A program made the position numbers and the translations under genes. From Saccharospirillum salsuginis (GTDB taxonomy: Bacteria; Pseudomonadota; Gammaproteobacteria; Pseudomonadales; Natronospirillaceae): DNA of 64,000 nucleotides. The DNA lies in assembly GCF_014651855.1 (NCBI RefSeq), contig NZ_BMXR01000008.1:1-64000 (forward strand). Direction: 5' to 3'. A model generated the notes under the pieces. That model searched no databases, was not told where the DNA came from, and saw only the letters and a list, made by a program, of their open reading frames with translations. This document shows positions 33,252 to 44,257 of the stretch, piece after piece (the stretch's first letter is position 1; every line of letters starts with the position of its first letter).

Positions 33252-33992
33252 ATGCCCACGAAAGACTCCCACCCGCGCTACAAACGCATCTTGTTGAAAC
33301 TCAGCGGCGAGGCGCTGTCGGGGGAGCAGGGGTTCGGTATCGATCCGAAAGTTTTGGACCGCATGGCCCTGGAAATCGGTCAGTTGGTGGGCATCGGCGT
33401 CCAGGTCGGACTGGTCATCGGCGGCGGCAACCTCTTTCGCGGCAAATCGCTGCATGAGGCCGGTCTCGATCGGGTCACCGGCGACCACATGGGCATGCTC
33501 GCCACCGTCATGAACGCCCTGGCCATGCGCGACGCACTCGAGCGTTCCAATATTCGCAGCCGCGTCATGTCCGCCATTCCCATGTCCGGCATTGTCGAAC
33601 ACTACGACCGCCGCAGCGCCATCCGCTACCTGACCCAGGGTGACGTAGTCATCTTCTCCGCCGGCACCGGCAACCCCTTCTTCACCACCGATTCCGCCGC
33701 CTGCCTGCGCGGCATCGAAGTCGAAGCCGAGGTCGTACTTAAAGCCACCAATGTGGACGGCGTGTATAGTGATGATCCCCGAACCAATCCGGATGCGGTA
33801 AAATACGATCGTTTGACCTACAACGAAGCCCTGGAGAAGCAACTCGGGGTGATGGATTTGACGGCTGTCTGCCTCGTGCGGGATCATAATATGCCGGTTC
33901 GGGTGTTCAATATGAACAAACCCGGAGCCCTGGTATCGCTGATGGTCGGTGGTAACGAGGGGACGCTCATGGTAGAGGACATAACTGCATGA
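33252..33992 (+). CDS. pyrH: UMP kinase
   Basis: The 246-residue bacterial UMP kinase of the amino-acid-kinase fold begins [14 protein letters not shown]. It has GGGNLFRG (about 57-64), a [16 protein letters not shown] run and [10 protein letters not shown]. It makes UDP. Four-base overlap with frr (ATGA). Confidence 0.98.
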   Translation: MPTKDSHPRYKRILLKLSGEALSGEQGFGIDPKVLDRMALEIGQLVGIGVQVGLVIGGGNLFRGKSLHEAGLDRVTGDHMGMLATVMNALAMRDALERSNIRSRVMSAIPMSGIVEHYDRRSAIRYLTQGDVVIFSAGTGNPFFTTDSAACLRGIEVEAEVVLKATNVDGVYSDDPRTNPDAVKYDRLTYNEALEKQLGVMDLTAVCLVRDHNMPVRVFNMNKPGALVSLMVGGNEGTLMVEDITA

Positions 33993-34546
33993 TCGAAGAG
34001 CTTAAAACAGAGACCGAAGCCCACAACCGCAAGGCCCTCCAGGCCCTGGACGAAGGCTTCAACAAAATTCGCACCGGCCGGGCCAACCCGTCCATATTCG
34101 ACGGTGTTCAGGTCAGCTATTACGGCAATCTCACGCCGCTCAAGCAGGTCGCCAACATCAACGTCGAAGACGGCCGCACCCTGGCCATCGTTCCCTGGGA
34201 AAAGAACCTCGTCCCGGAGATCGAAAAAGCCATCATGAAATCCGACCTCGGCCTCAACCCGGCCACCTCGGGCGACAAGATCCGCGTCGTCATGCCGTCT
34301 CTGACCGAAGAGACCCGCCGCGAGATGATCAAGGTCGCCCGCGCCGAAGCCGAGAAGGCCCGGGTCTCCATTCGCAGCGCCCGTCGTGACGCCAACGCCA
34401 CGATCAAGGAACTGATCAAGGAAAAAGAGCTCTCCGAGGACGAAGGTCGCCGCGGCGAAGAGACCATCCAGAAGCTGACCGACAAGGCCATCGCCCAGGT
34501 CGAAGAGCATCTGGAATCCAAGGAAAAAGAACTGCTGACGGTCTGA
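33989..34546 (+). CDS. frr: Ribosome recycling factor
   Basis: The 185-residue tRNA-mimic splits post-termination ribosomes. Hallmarks are [14 protein letters not shown] near 27-40, [27 protein letters not shown] text and a C-terminal [17 protein letters not shown]. It overlaps pyrH by four bases. Confidence 0.98.
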   Translation: MIEELKTETEAHNRKALQALDEGFNKIRTGRANPSIFDGVQVSYYGNLTPLKQVANINVEDGRTLAIVPWEKNLVPEIEKAIMKSDLGLNPATSGDKIRVVMPSLTEETRREMIKVARAEAEKARVSIRSARRDANATIKELIKEKELSEDEGRRGEETIQKLTDKAIAQVEEHLESKEKELLTV

Positions 34547-34644
34547 TCCGCCCGCAGAAGACCAGCAAGGGCAGCATGGGTTACCATGTTGCCTTTGTTT
34601 TTATAGCGGGAACAAACCGGCTGAGTTGGCAAACAACGAGCGAC

Positions 34645-34747
34645 GGTTGCCGGGGGTGCTCAACCGGGGATGTCGGCAGCAAGGATGCTGCCGTCAAGCC
34701 TACATGGATGTATTTACGGCGACCCCGGAGGAGCACCCCCGGCAGCC
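34645..34747 (+). repeat. Family A structured repeat, copy A7
   Basis: Arms GGTTGCCGGGGGTGCTC and GAGCACCCCCGGCAGCC. The inner hairpins are GGCAGCAAGGATGCTGCC and TACATGGATGTA. The tail CGAACCACTGGCACC follows. Confidence 0.85.
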
Positions 34748-34824
34748 GGCGCGAACCACTGGCACCTGATCAACCGAGCCGAACAAACCGCCCGGACATT
34801 CAAGAAACGAATATTGGATAGCCT

Positions 34825-35580
34825 ATGACCACTGTCTCCGAAGAGGGCGTCACCAAAGTCCCCCGCCATGTGGCCATTATCATGGATGGAAACAACCGCT
34901 GGGCGAAAAAACGCCTGCTGGGCGGCATCGCCGGTCATAAAGCCGGTCTCAAGTCCGTACGCGCCGTGGTCGAAAACTGCGCGCGATCCGGCGTTGAAGT
35001 GCTCACCCTGTACGCCTTCAGCTCCGAAAACTGGCGCCGGCCCAAAGACGAAGTCAACGCCCTGATGGAACTCTTCCTCCTGGCGCTGAACCGGGAAGTC
35101 AAAAAACTGCACAAGAACAACCTGAAACTGCGGGTCATCGGCGACAAAACCGGCTTCAGTCAGACCATTCAGAACGCCATCGCCAAAGCCGAGGCCATGA
35201 CCGCCCATAACACCGGCATGACACTCGCCATCGCCGCCAATTACGGTGGCCACTGGGACATCACCCAGGCCGCGCGCAGTCTCGCCCGCGACGTCGCCTG
35301 CGGCAACCTGAGTCCCGACCAGGTCACCGAAGAGGCGCTTCAGGCCCGAATCGCCCTGGGTGATCTGCCCGCGCCGGACCTGTGCATTCGCACCGCCGGT
35401 GAACAACGCATCTCCAACTTCCTGCTGTGGCAATTCGCCTACACCGAATTCTACTTCTCCGACGAATACTGGCCGGATTTCGACCTGGCATCGTTGCAGC
35501 GGGCCTTCGCCAGCTACGCCGGACGCGTGCGCCGATTCGGCCGTACCGACGAGCAGCTGGAACAGACCGTGAGCTCCTGA
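34825..35580 (+). CDS. uppS: Undecaprenyl diphosphate synthase
   Basis: The 251-residue cis-prenyltransferase has the catalytic Asp in IIMDGNNRWAKKR (about 14-26) and YAFSSENWRRP. It makes C55-PP for peptidoglycan and O-antigen carriers from FPP and IPP. It is separated from frr by repeat A7 and followed at once by cdsA. Confidence 0.98.
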   Translation: MTTVSEEGVTKVPRHVAIIMDGNNRWAKKRLLGGIAGHKAGLKSVRAVVENCARSGVEVLTLYAFSSENWRRPKDEVNALMELFLLALNREVKKLHKNNLKLRVIGDKTGFSQTIQNAIAKAEAMTAHNTGMTLAIAANYGGHWDITQAARSLARDVACGNLSPDQVTEEALQARIALGDLPAPDLCIRTAGEQRISNFLLWQFAYTEFYFSDEYWPDFDLASLQRAFASYAGRVRRFGRTDEQLEQTVSS

Positions 35581-35582
35581 AC

Positions 35583-36407
35583 ATGCTTTTCCAACGAGTT
35601 GTAACCGCACTGGTGCTGGCACCACTGATGCTGGCGGGTATCTACCTGCTGCCCGCCGTCTGGTTTTCCGCCTTTATCGGAGCCATCGTCGTACTGGGCG
35701 CCTGGGAATGGGCCAATCTGGCCGGATACCAGCGCATGACCTCCCGACTGGGTCTGGCAGCCCTGACCGCCGGCCTGCTGGTGGCGATTTCCTGGGTGCA
35801 GAACGCGACCCCCGTCACCTGGCTCGCGCTGACGCTCTGGTCGTTGCTCTGGTGGGTATTGGCGCTGGCGCTGGTCGTCGCCTATCCCGCCAGCCAGGGG
35901 GTGATTCGCCGACGATGGGTCCGCCTGTTGATCGCGATTCCCGTTCTGTTACCCCTCTGGCTCGGGTTGAACGTCCTCAAGGCCCACGACCAGGCCAACC
36001 TGGTGCTGACATGGCTGATGCTGCTGGTCTGGGGCGCCGATATCGGAGCCTATTTCGCCGGCCGCGCCTTCGGCAACCGCAAACTGGCACCCCATGTCAG
36101 CCCCGGCAAGACCTGGGCCGGCGTCTATGGCGGCATGGCCACCTCGGTGGCGATTTCGGCCATCATCGGTATCGCCTTTCTGGCCGACCTGGACGGCGCC
36201 CAATGGGGATTGATGCTGTTCGTCAGCGCCGTTGTCGTGGCGATCTCCGTGCTGGGCGACCTGCTGGAGAGCCTGCTCAAACGATATCGCGGCATCAAGG
36301 ACAGTTCACATCTGCTGCCCGGCCATGGTGGTATCCTCGACCGGATCGACAGCCTGTGCGCGGCCACACCCATGTTTTGTCTCTTGCTTGCTCTGGTAGC
36401 GGTATAG
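35583..36407 (+). CDS. cdsA: Phosphatidate cytidylyltransferase
   Basis: The 274-residue multipass membrane enzyme makes CDP-diacylglycerol. The C-terminal signature [31 protein letters not shown] is clear. The ATG at 35583 is two bases after the uppS stop; a longer upstream frame within uppS is not used. Confidence 0.97.
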   Translation: [274 protein letters not shown]

Positions 36408-36413
36408 CCGACC

Positions 36414-37601
36414 ATGACAGATCATACAGACGTTCTACGCCAAACCGTCAGCGTGCTCGGAGCCACCGGCTCCGTCGGCTGCAATACCCTGGACGTGATC
36501 GAACGGCATCCGGACCGTTTCGACCTGTTCGCCATCAGCGGTCATCGCAACCTGGACCGGTTGGCGGAGCAAGCCCTTCGCTTCCGGCCTCGGTATGTGG
36601 TGGTGCCGGACGATACCGGTCGCACCCAATTGCTCGAACGACTGAGCGGGCAGGGCACCGAGATACTGGTCGGCGAGGCGGCACTGGCGGACGTGGCCGC
36701 GCACCCCGACGTCGACACCGTCATGGCGGCGATCGTCGGTTCGGCGGGGTTGTCCTCGTCGCTGGCGGCGGCCCGCGCCGGTAAACGATTATTGCTGGCC
36801 AACAAGGAGAGCCTGGTCGTGGCCGGGCATCTGCTGATGGCCGCCGTAGCCGAGTCCGGTGCTGAATTGCTGCCGATCGACAGCGAACACAATGCCATTT
36901 TCCAGTGCATGCCGTCGGATCATCGTCGCCAGGGGATCGCCTCCGTATTGCTGACCGCATCCGGCGGTCCCCTGCGGGATATGTCGGCCGGACAACTGGC
37001 CGGTGTGACGCCGGAACAGGCGGTCGCTCATCCCAACTGGTCGATGGGCCGCAAGATATCCGTCGATTCCGCCTCGCTGATGAACAAGGGGCTGGAACTG
37101 ATCGAGGCCTGCTGGCTGTTCGATCTGACGCCGGATCAGATCGAGGTGGTGATCCACCCGCAAAGCGTCATTCATTCCATGGTGCGCTATCTGGACGGGT
37201 CCGTCATCGCCCAGATGGGCACACCGGACATGCGCACGCCCATCGCCTATGGCCTGGCCTATCCGGATCGCATCGTCAGCGGCGCCGAACCGCTGGCGTT
37301 CGATCCAACCCTGCAACTGACGTTCGATACCCCCGACCGTGACCGTTTTCCCTGTTTGCGCCTGGCCGAGGAGGCCATCGCCGACGGCGGTACCCTGCCG
37401 GCCGTGCTTAATGCCGCCAATGAAATCACCGTCGCCGCTTTTCTGGACCGTCGCTTGTCTTTCCCGGACATCGCACGCATTAATGAGGCCGTTATGAACC
37501 AAATGGGGGCCGAGCCGGTACAATCCGTCGAGCAATTGTTGAGCGTGGACGCCCGCGCCCGTGCGTTGGCGGATCAGGCCCTCGAGGAACCGCGTACATG
37601 A
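36414..37601 (+). CDS. dxr: 1-deoxy-D-xylulose 5-phosphate reductoisomerase
   Basis: The 395-residue NADPH enzyme of the MEP isoprenoid path has [15 protein letters not shown] at 14-28, [10 protein letters not shown] near 128 and [10 protein letters not shown] near 156. It supplies IPP for uppS, with ispD and ispF elsewhere in this window. Four-base overlap with rseP. Confidence 0.98.
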   Translation: MTDHTDVLRQTVSVLGATGSVGCNTLDVIERHPDRFDLFAISGHRNLDRLAEQALRFRPRYVVVPDDTGRTQLLERLSGQGTEILVGEAALADVAAHPDVDTVMAAIVGSAGLSSSLAAARAGKRLLLANKESLVVAGHLLMAAVAESGAELLPIDSEHNAIFQCMPSDHRRQGIASVLLTASGGPLRDMSAGQLAGVTPEQAVAHPNWSMGRKISVDSASLMNKGLELIEACWLFDLTPDQIEVVIHPQSVIHSMVRYLDGSVIAQMGTPDMRTPIAYGLAYPDRIVSGAEPLAFDPTLQLTFDTPDRDRFPCLRLAEEAIADGGTLPAVLNAANEITVAAFLDRRLSFPDIARINEAVMNQMGAEPVQSVEQLLSVDARARALADQALEEPRT

Positions 37602-38947
37602 ACGTCCTTTTAAGTGTGATCGGCCTGTTGGTGGCCCTGGGAATCCTGGTGACCGTGCACGAGTACGGTCATTTCTGGGTGGCCCGTCGCAATGGCATCA
37701 AGGTGCTGCGTTTTTCCATCGGCTTCGGCCAGCCGCTGTACCGCTGGTACGACAAACAGGGCACTGAGTTCGCCATCGCCTGGATCCCTCTTGGTGGCTA
37801 CGTCAAGATGCTGGATGAGCGGGAAGGTCCGGTACCGGCCGCCGAACAGCACGGCGAGTTCATGTCGAAAACACCGCTGCAGCGTATCGCCGTCGCATCG
37901 GCCGGTCCCCTGGCCAACTTCCTGTTCGCGATTCTGGCGTTCGCCCTTCTGTATACCATTGGCGTGCAGGGGCTGAAGCCGCTGGTCGACCAGCCGCCTA
38001 CCGAAACCCCGGCCGCCGAGGCGGGTTTTGAGCGTGGCGATCGCATACTCGCGATCGATGGTCACGAGGTCGATACCTGGAGAGAGGTCAATCTGACCCT
38101 CGCCCAGCGCGTCGGCGACAGCGGAGAGATCGAATTCCGGGTTGCCCGTGACGGCCGTGAGCGGCGTCTGAACGTCCCGGTCGAGCGCTGGCTGAGCCAA
38201 GAGTCGGAACCGAACCCGATGGCGAACCTGGGGCTCTATGTTCAGCGACCCGAAGTCCCGGCCGTCATCGGTCAATTGATGCCGGGCGAGGCGGCCGAAG
38301 CGGCCGGCCTGCAAGTCGGGGACCAGGTCCTGCGGACCGAGGGTCAAGTGATTGAAAATTGGCTGGACTGGGTCGAAGTGATCCAGCTCAATGGGGGCCG
38401 CTCGCTCGACGTCGAGGTACTGCGCGATGGTGAGCGCATGACCCTTGAGATTACCCCGCGAACCCGCGAGGTCGAGGGCGAAACCCAGGGCTACATCGGG
38501 GCCGGAGCCGCGAGCTTCGAATGGCCGGAAGAGCAGATTGTCACCCATCGGGTCATGCCCTGGACGGCTATTGCCTGGGGTCTTCGGGACACCTGGGAGA
38601 TGGTCGGTCTCAGCTTCGGCATGCTCGGAAAAATGGTGACCGGCCAGGTCTCGTTCGAGCAAATCGGTGGTCCGATTTCCATGGCACAGCTCGCCGGTGA
38701 TTCGGTGCAGGGCGGTCTGGAAAGCTTTGTTCGCTATCTGGCGTTCATCAGCATCGCCCTGGGGGTCATGAACCTGCTTCCGATCCCGATCCTCGATGGC
38801 GGCCACATTCTGTTTTACTCCATCGAATGGTTGCGCGGGCGCCCTGTGTCCGAGCGAATGCAAATCATCGCCACCCAGGTCGGACTGATGCTGATCATCG
38901 GTCTGATGATGGTGGCGTTTTACAATGACATCGGGCGATTGGGCTGA
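37598..38947 (+). CDS. rseP: Site-2 protease RseP
   Basis: The 449-residue inner-membrane zinc protease has HEYGH at 21-25 and the second metal motif LDGGH near 399. Two tandem PDZ domains lie about 115-290. It cleaves RseA to free sigma-E and removes leftover signal peptides. Overlaps dxr by four bases. Confidence 0.97.
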   Translation: MNVLLSVIGLLVALGILVTVHEYGHFWVARRNGIKVLRFSIGFGQPLYRWYDKQGTEFAIAWIPLGGYVKMLDEREGPVPAAEQHGEFMSKTPLQRIAVASAGPLANFLFAILAFALLYTIGVQGLKPLVDQPPTETPAAEAGFERGDRILAIDGHEVDTWREVNLTLAQRVGDSGEIEFRVARDGRERRLNVPVERWLSQESEPNPMANLGLYVQRPEVPAVIGQLMPGEAAEAAGLQVGDQVLRTEGQVIENWLDWVEVIQLNGGRSLDVEVLRDGERMTLEITPRTREVEGETQGYIGAGAASFEWPEEQIVTHRVMPWTAIAWGLRDTWEMVGLSFGMLGKMVTGQVSFEQIGGPISMAQLAGDSVQGGLESFVRYLAFISIALGVMNLLPIPILDGGHILFYSIEWLRGRPVSERMQIIATQVGLMLIIGLMMVAFYNDIGRLG

Positions 38948-38974
38948 CCGCGCAACGCCTCGACAACGTCTATG

Positions 38975-38998
38975 CGGCCGGGTGCGGGCACCCGGCCG
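38975..38998 (+). terminator. Strong hairpin between rseP and bamA
   Basis: CGGCCGGGTGC pairs perfectly with GCACCCGGCCG, then ATTGTTTG. It may attenuate rather than end transcription into bamA. Confidence 0.55.
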
Positions 38999-39021
38999 AT
39001 TGTTTGAGAATGGGAGATTCT

Positions 39022-41364
39022 ATGAGATCAGCGTGTGCAGCATTGACGGCGTTGCTGCTGAGTGTCGGTGCCTGGGCCGAGCCTTTCGAGTTGTCAGCGA
39101 TCACCATCAATGGCCTGCAACGGGTCTCCCTGGGCTCGGTGCTGCGCGCTTTGCCGATCCAGGAAGGCGATCGGGTCGATTCGGACAACGCCGATGAATG
39201 GCTGCGGTCGGTTTACTCGACCGGGTACTTCAGCGATGTTCGCGTACTGCGGGATGGCGACGAACTGATTTTCGAGTTGACCGAGCGTCCCTCCATCGAC
39301 TCGGTCGAATTCTCCGGCAACAAGACCATACCCACCGAAACGCTGGAGCGGGTATTGAATAACGTGGGTCTGGCCGAAGGTGAAATTTACAGCCAGTCCC
39401 TGCTGGAGGGGATCGAGCTGGAACTGGAACGACAGTACGCCATGCAAGGGCGTTACAACGCCACCGTCGAGCCCGAGATTACCCCGCTGTCGCTCAATCG
39501 CGTCAAAGTCGAACTCGACATCAACGAAGGACCGGTGGCCACGATCGACCACATCGAGATCACCGGCAACGAAGTCTTCACAGACGACGAACTGCTCGAC
39601 ACCCTGCGTTTGCGCGAGTCCAGTTCACGTTATGTTTTCCAATGGATCGCCCGCCGTAACCGCTTCGGTCAGGCCCAATTGACCGGCGACCTGTCGCGAC
39701 TGGAAGACTACTATCTCGACCGGGGCTACCTGGACTTTCGACTGGAATCCCATCAGGTTTCCATCGCCGACAACAAGTCCGACATCACCCTGATCTTCAA
39801 TGTCTTCGAAGGCGAACCCTATCACGTCTCCGGCATTCAACTGACCGGTGACCTGGTCGATCTCGACGAGGAACTGAATGGCCTGGTCGACGTCGAGTCC
39901 GGCGATCTGTATTCCCGGGTCGCCATCAGCAACATCAGTTCCGCCATCACCGATGCCCTGGGCGCGCGCGGCTATGCCTTCGCCGATGTCCAGACCCAGC
40001 TCGACCCCGACCGGGAAGCCCGCACCGTCGATGTCACCCTGAGCGTGAACCCCGGCAAGCCGGTCTACGTCAACCGCATCGAGATTCGCGGCAACAGTGA
40101 AACCAACGACGAAGTGATCCGTCGTGAATTGCGCCAGCTGGAACGGGCCCTGGTCATCAACCGCAATATCCGCCTGTCGAAAGGCCGGCTGGAGCGGCTG
40201 GGGTATTTCAAACGGGTGGACATTCGCACCCAGCGTGTGGAAGGGCGTGACGACCTGGTGGATCTGATCGTCGTGGTCGACGAAGCCACCCAGCGCGAAA
40301 TCAGCGGCTCCATCGGCTACTCGGACGTCAGCGGTTTCTTCACCGAAGCCAAGATGCAACAGAAGAACTTCCAGGGTAAGGGGTATGACTTCTCCGCGTC
40401 GGTGACCGTGAACAGCACCGAACAGAACTACAATCTCTCGTTCGAGGACCCGTATTTCACGGTTAACGGCGTCAGCCGGGGCATCGATCTGTATTACCGG
40501 CGCACCGATTTCAGCCAGGCCACCTTCAGTAAATACGCCACCAACACGGCCGGCGGCCGATTGACGCTGGGCTATCCGATCTCGGAGAACCAGCGCCTGA
40601 ACTATGCCCTGGGCTACAGCCAGGACGAACTCTTCCTGAGTGACTCGGCGCCCCAGGAAATGACCGACTTCAAGGACGCGAACGGCGACGATTACGAGAT
40701 CATCGATGCCCGCGTGACCTGGAATTACAACACCCTGAACGGGACCTTCAAGGCCACGCGCGGTCGTCAGATGTCGTTGTCGACCGAGGTGGCCACGCCT
40801 CTGGGCGATCTGACCTATTATCGCCTGACCGGCAACGCCGAGCAGTATTTCCCGGTAAACGACGACTACAGCTTCCGTCTGCATACCGATCTGGGCTATG
40901 GCGGTGGATACGGCGATGCCGACACCCTGCCGTTTTACAAGAACTTTTACGCCGGTGGCGTGCGTTCGGTTCGCGGCTTCCGGTATGGTTCCCTGGGTCC
41001 GCTCAGTACACCGAGTGTGGACGAAAACGGTGATGATCTGACGGATCCGTCGCCGATCGGCGGCAACATCAAGGTGTTGTACGGTGCGGAACTGCTGGTT
41101 CCCATGCCGTTCGTCAAGGACCAGAGCTCGTTTCGAGCTTCTCTGTTCCTGGACGGCGGAAACGTATTCACGGATCAATGCCGTACCGATAACGAAACCT
41201 GCCAGGAAGGTATTGATTTCGCCGAAATGCGGTATGCTGCCGGGGTTGACGTGACCTGGATAACACCGTTGGCGCCGCTCAGCTTCAGCTACGCCTGGCC
41301 GCTGAACGCCCAGGACGGCGACCTGGAGAAGAACTTTGCCTTTACCATCGGCCTGTCATACTAA
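39022..41364 (+). CDS. bamA: Outer-membrane protein assembly factor BamA
   Basis: The 780-residue protein has a signal peptide (1-20, MRSACAALTALLLSVGAWA) and five POTRA domains (about 22-420). A 16-strand beta barrel (about 430-780) ends in a C-terminal Tyr; the loop motif VRGFRYGSLGP lies near 655. It inserts barrels into the outer membrane. The ATG at 39022 follows GGGAG; upstream ATGs lack the signal-peptide register. Confidence 0.98.
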   Translation: MRSACAALTALLLSVGAWAEPFELSAITINGLQRVSLGSVLRALPIQEGDRVDSDNADEWLRSVYSTGYFSDVRVLRDGDELIFELTERPSIDSVEFSGNKTIPTETLERVLNNVGLAEGEIYSQSLLEGIELELERQYAMQGRYNATVEPEITPLSLNRVKVELDINEGPVATIDHIEITGNEVFTDDELLDTLRLRESSSRYVFQWIARRNRFGQAQLTGDLSRLEDYYLDRGYLDFRLESHQVSIADNKSDITLIFNVFEGEPYHVSGIQLTGDLVDLDEELNGLVDVESGDLYSRVAISNISSAITDALGARGYAFADVQTQLDPDREARTVDVTLSVNPGKPVYVNRIEIRGNSETNDEVIRRELRQLERALVINRNIRLSKGRLERLGYFKRVDIRTQRVEGRDDLVDLIVVVDEATQREISGSIGYSDVSGFFTEAKMQQKNFQGKGYDFSASVTVNSTEQNYNLSFEDPYFTVNGVSRGIDLYYRRTDFSQATFSKYATNTAGGRLTLGYPISENQRLNYALGYSQDELFLSDSAPQEMTDFKDANGDDYEIIDARVTWNYNTLNGTFKATRGRQMSLSTEVATPLGDLTYYRLTGNAEQYFPVNDDYSFRLHTDLGYGGGYGDADTLPFYKNFYAGGVRSVRGFRYGSLGPLSTPSVDENGDDLTDPSPIGGNIKVLYGAELLVPMPFVKDQSSFRASLFLDGGNVFTDQCRTDNETCQEGIDFAEMRYAAGVDVTWITPLAPLSFSYAWPLNAQDGDLEKNFAFTIGLSY

Positions 41365-41407
41365 GGCCGACTGAACTGACTTGAACCGACCGGATTTAGG
41401 AGTTGCC

Positions 41408-41977
41408 GTGACACAATCAATCGCAACCGCATCGACAAACCGAGTGCAGACGCTCATTAATCGCCTGATGACCGCCCTGGTCGCCCTGGCCATGGCGGCG
41501 GGTGTACAGGCGGCGGAAATTGCCCTGCTCGACCAGAACTATGTGTTGTTCAACAGCACGGCGGCGCAGGAGGCCACCGCGGCCCTGAAGCAGGAATTCG
41601 CCGAGGAAGAACAGCAGGTACAGACGCTGGAGCAATCCATTCGCCAACTGCAGAGCAAGGCGAAGACCGACGCCGACATCATGACCGATGAAGAGAAGAC
41701 GCAACTGCAATCCGACCTGCAACAGAAGGCGCGCAACCGCGAACAACTGGTGCGTCAGCTGCAGCAGGTGCAGAACGAGCGTCGCAGCGCCTTTATCCGC
41801 CAGCATCAGCCGCTGATGGCCAAGGCGATCGAACAGGCCGTCGATAAGGATCAGTTCGATATCATCATCGACAAACAGGCGGTCATCTACCATCGTAATT
41901 CGCTCGACATTACCGAAGCCGTTCTGGCCGAGTTCAACAAGTTGTACGAAACCCAGCAGGAAGAGAGCGGTAACTGA
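41408..41977 (+). CDS. skp: Periplasmic chaperone Skp/OmpH
   Basis: The 189-residue protein has a signal peptide ending near VQAAEIALLD and a long charged coiled coil (tentacles). It holds nascent outer-membrane proteins for BamA. It starts with GTG at 41408, five bases after AGGAG. The signal peptide is unusually long (about 37 residues before the cleavage site). Its stop overlaps the lpxD ATG by one base. Confidence 0.93.
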   Translation: MTQSIATASTNRVQTLINRLMTALVALAMAAGVQAAEIALLDQNYVLFNSTAAQEATAALKQEFAEEEQQVQTLEQSIRQLQSKAKTDADIMTDEEKTQLQSDLQQKARNREQLVRQLQQVQNERRSAFIRQHQPLMAKAIEQAVDKDQFDIIIDKQAVIYHRNSLDITEAVLAEFNKLYETQQEESGN

Positions 41978-43035
41978 TGGTCACGGCGAGGGAACTGGCA
42001 CAGCATTTGGCGGCGGATCTGGCGGGTAACGAGGCGGCCTGGGATCAGTCCCTGGTCAAGTTGGCCCCGTTGGATAAGGCCGGACCCGACGCGCTCAGTT
42101 TTCTCGCCTCGAACAAGTACCGGCGTCGGCTGACCTCCAGCCAGGCCGGTGCGATACTGCTCAAGGCCGATCAGGTCGAGGCGGCGCCCTCCGGCGCGGC
42201 ATTGCTGGTCGTCGAAGACCCCTATCTGGCGTATGCCCGGGTGTCGGAGCGGTTCAGCCGACAGCCGCCGCCGTCCGGCCGCATCCATCCCAGTGCCGTG
42301 GTCTCCGAGGACGCCCGCCTGGGCGAACAGGTGACCGTCGAGGCGAACGCCGTTATCGGCGCCGGGTGTGATATTGGCGATGGTTGCCGCATCGGCCCGG
42401 GCTGTGTGCTCGGAGACCGGGTGCACCTGGGGCGCGGTACCCAACTGATGGCCAACGTCACCCTGTACTATGATGTCATCCTGGGTGCGGACTGCCTGAT
42501 TCAGTCGGGTGCCGTGATCGGCAGCGATGGCTTCGGCTATGCCCCCCACACCAATGGCTGGGCCAAGATCGCCCAGGTTGGCGGCGTCCGCATCGGCGAC
42601 CGGGTCGAAATCGGCGCCAATACCACGGTCGATCGCGGGGCCATCGAGGACACCGTCATCGAAGACGATGTCATCATCGACAATCTGGTGCAGATCGCCC
42701 ACAACGTCGTTATCCGACGGGGAACCGCCATGGCGTCTCAGGTCGGCATATCCGGCAGTACCGACATCGGACGCAATTGCACCCTCGGCGGCCAGGCCGG
42801 ATTCGCCGGCCATATCAAGATCGCCGACGGCAGCCATTTCACCGGTCAGGCCATGGTGACCAAGGGTACCCGCGAAGGCGGTCTCTACTCTTCCGGTTGG
42901 CCGATACAGCCGAGCCGGGAATGGCGCCGCACCGTGGCGCGATTGCGCCAATTGGAAAACATGGAGCAACGCCTCAAGGCACTGGAGAAGGCGTCGGCAT
43001 CCAAATCATCTTCAGAACAAGAGGACCCCGAATGA
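41977..43035 (+). CDS. lpxD: UDP-3-O-(3-hydroxyacyl)glucosamine N-acyltransferase
   Basis: The 352-residue trimeric enzyme of lipid A synthesis has an N-terminal uridine-binding domain (1-95) and a long left-handed beta-helix of hexapeptide repeats (about 105-310). Catalytic His lies in QIAHNVVI near 241. It is coupled to skp and fabZ. Confidence 0.97.
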   Translation: MVTARELAQHLAADLAGNEAAWDQSLVKLAPLDKAGPDALSFLASNKYRRRLTSSQAGAILLKADQVEAAPSGAALLVVEDPYLAYARVSERFSRQPPPSGRIHPSAVVSEDARLGEQVTVEANAVIGAGCDIGDGCRIGPGCVLGDRVHLGRGTQLMANVTLYYDVILGADCLIQSGAVIGSDGFGYAPHTNGWAKIAQVGGVRIGDRVEIGANTTVDRGAIEDTVIEDDVIIDNLVQIAHNVVIRRGTAMASQVGISGSTDIGRNCTLGGQAGFAGHIKIADGSHFTGQAMVTKGTREGGLYSSGWPIQPSREWRRTVARLRQLENMEQRLKALEKASASKSSSEQEDPE

Positions 43036-43490
43036 GTCTATCGTTACCCCTGGATCACGAGGCCATCAAGGATTACTTGCCACATCGCTATCCCTTTTTG
43101 CTGGTGGACCGCGTTACCGAACTGGAACCGGGTACGCGAATTCAGGGCTACAAGAACATCTCGGGTAACGAAGAACTGTTCAACGGTCACTTCCCGGATC
43201 GCGCCATCTTTCCGGGGGTCCTGATCTGCGAGGCGCTGGCTCAGTTATCCGCCATCCTGGGGTTCGCCACCAGCGGCAATCGCGCCGCCGATGGCTATTT
43301 GTACCTGTTCGCGGGGCTCGACAACGTCAAATTCAAGAAGCAGGTCGTGCCCGGTGACCGGCTGGAACTCCACTCCGAACTGGTCTCCGCGCGGCGCGGC
43401 ATCTACAAGTTCCAGTGCCGGGCCGAGGTGGACGGTCAATTGGCCGCCACGGCCGATATTCTCTGTGCGGAACGGAAGATGACGTCGTGA
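43032..43490 (+). CDS. fabZ: 3-hydroxyacyl-ACP dehydratase FabZ
   Basis: The 152-residue hotdog enzyme has catalytic His53 in [14 protein letters not shown] and Glu67 in ICEALAQ. It dehydrates 3-hydroxyacyl-ACP, competing with LpxA for 3-hydroxy acids. Overlaps lpxD (ATGA) and lpxA (GTGA) by four bases. Confidence 0.97.
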   Translation: MSLSLPLDHEAIKDYLPHRYPFLLVDRVTELEPGTRIQGYKNISGNEELFNGHFPDRAIFPGVLICEALAQLSAILGFATSGNRAADGYLYLFAGLDNVKFKKQVVPGDRLELHSELVSARRGIYKFQCRAEVDGQLAATADILCAERKMTS

Positions 43491-44257
43491 TACATTCAAC
43501 GGTTCAGATCGATCCGAGCGCCCGAATCGCCGACAAGGTCACCATCGGGCCCTTCAGCGTCATCGGGCCCGATGTCGAGATTGGCGAGGGCACCTGGATC
43601 GGCCCGCATGTGGTCGTCAACGGACCGACCACCATCGGGCGCTACAACAAGATTTTTCAGTTCGCCAGTGTCGGCGAAGCCTGTCAGGACCTGAAATACA
43701 AGGGTGAGCCGACCCGCCTGATTATCGGCGACCACAACACCATTCGCGAATTCGCCACCCTGCATCGGGGCACGATTCAGGACAGCGGCGAGACCCGGGT
43801 CGGCAGTCATTGCCTGGTCATGGCGTATGCCCACATCGCTCATGACGTCGTCGTGGGCGATTCGGTGATTATGGCCAACAACGCTCAACTGGCCGGCCAC
43901 GTCCATGTGGGCGACCATGCCATCATCGGTGGTAACTGTGGCGTCCACCAGTTCGTCTCGATCGGCGCCCACGCCTTTCTCGGCGCCGGTTCGACCGTAC
44001 TCAAAGACGTGCCCGCCTTTGTGACGGTTCAGGGGTACCCCGCGACACCGCACGGCATGAATGTCGAAGGCCTGCGTCGGCGGGGGTTCCAAAAACCCGC
44101 CATGACGGCTTTGCGCCGCGCCTACAAGATTGTGTACCGCGAAGGCAAGACGGTGCGCGAGGCGCTGGATGAACTCGCGCCGTTGGCCGAGGAGCATCCG
44201 GAAGTCCGGGTGTTCGTCGATAGTATCGAGGGCTCCAAGCGGGGTATCGTTCGCTGA
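43487..44257 (+). CDS. lpxA: UDP-N-acetylglucosamine acyltransferase LpxA
   Basis: The 256-residue trimeric beta-helix enzyme does the first step of lipid A. The catalytic His lies in [14 protein letters not shown] (about 120-125). The C-terminal helical domain has [10 protein letters not shown]. The start is GTG at 43487, the same register that other LpxA proteins use ([12 protein letters not shown]). One-base overlap with lpxB. Confidence 0.97.
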   Translation: MIHSTVQIDPSARIADKVTIGPFSVIGPDVEIGEGTWIGPHVVVNGPTTIGRYNKIFQFASVGEACQDLKYKGEPTRLIIGDHNTIREFATLHRGTIQDSGETRVGSHCLVMAYAHIAHDVVVGDSVIMANNAQLAGHVHVGDHAIIGGNCGVHQFVSIGAHAFLGAGSTVLKDVPAFVTVQGYPATPHGMNVEGLRRRGFQKPAMTALRRAYKIVYREGKTVREALDELAPLAEEHPEVRVFVDSIEGSKRGIVR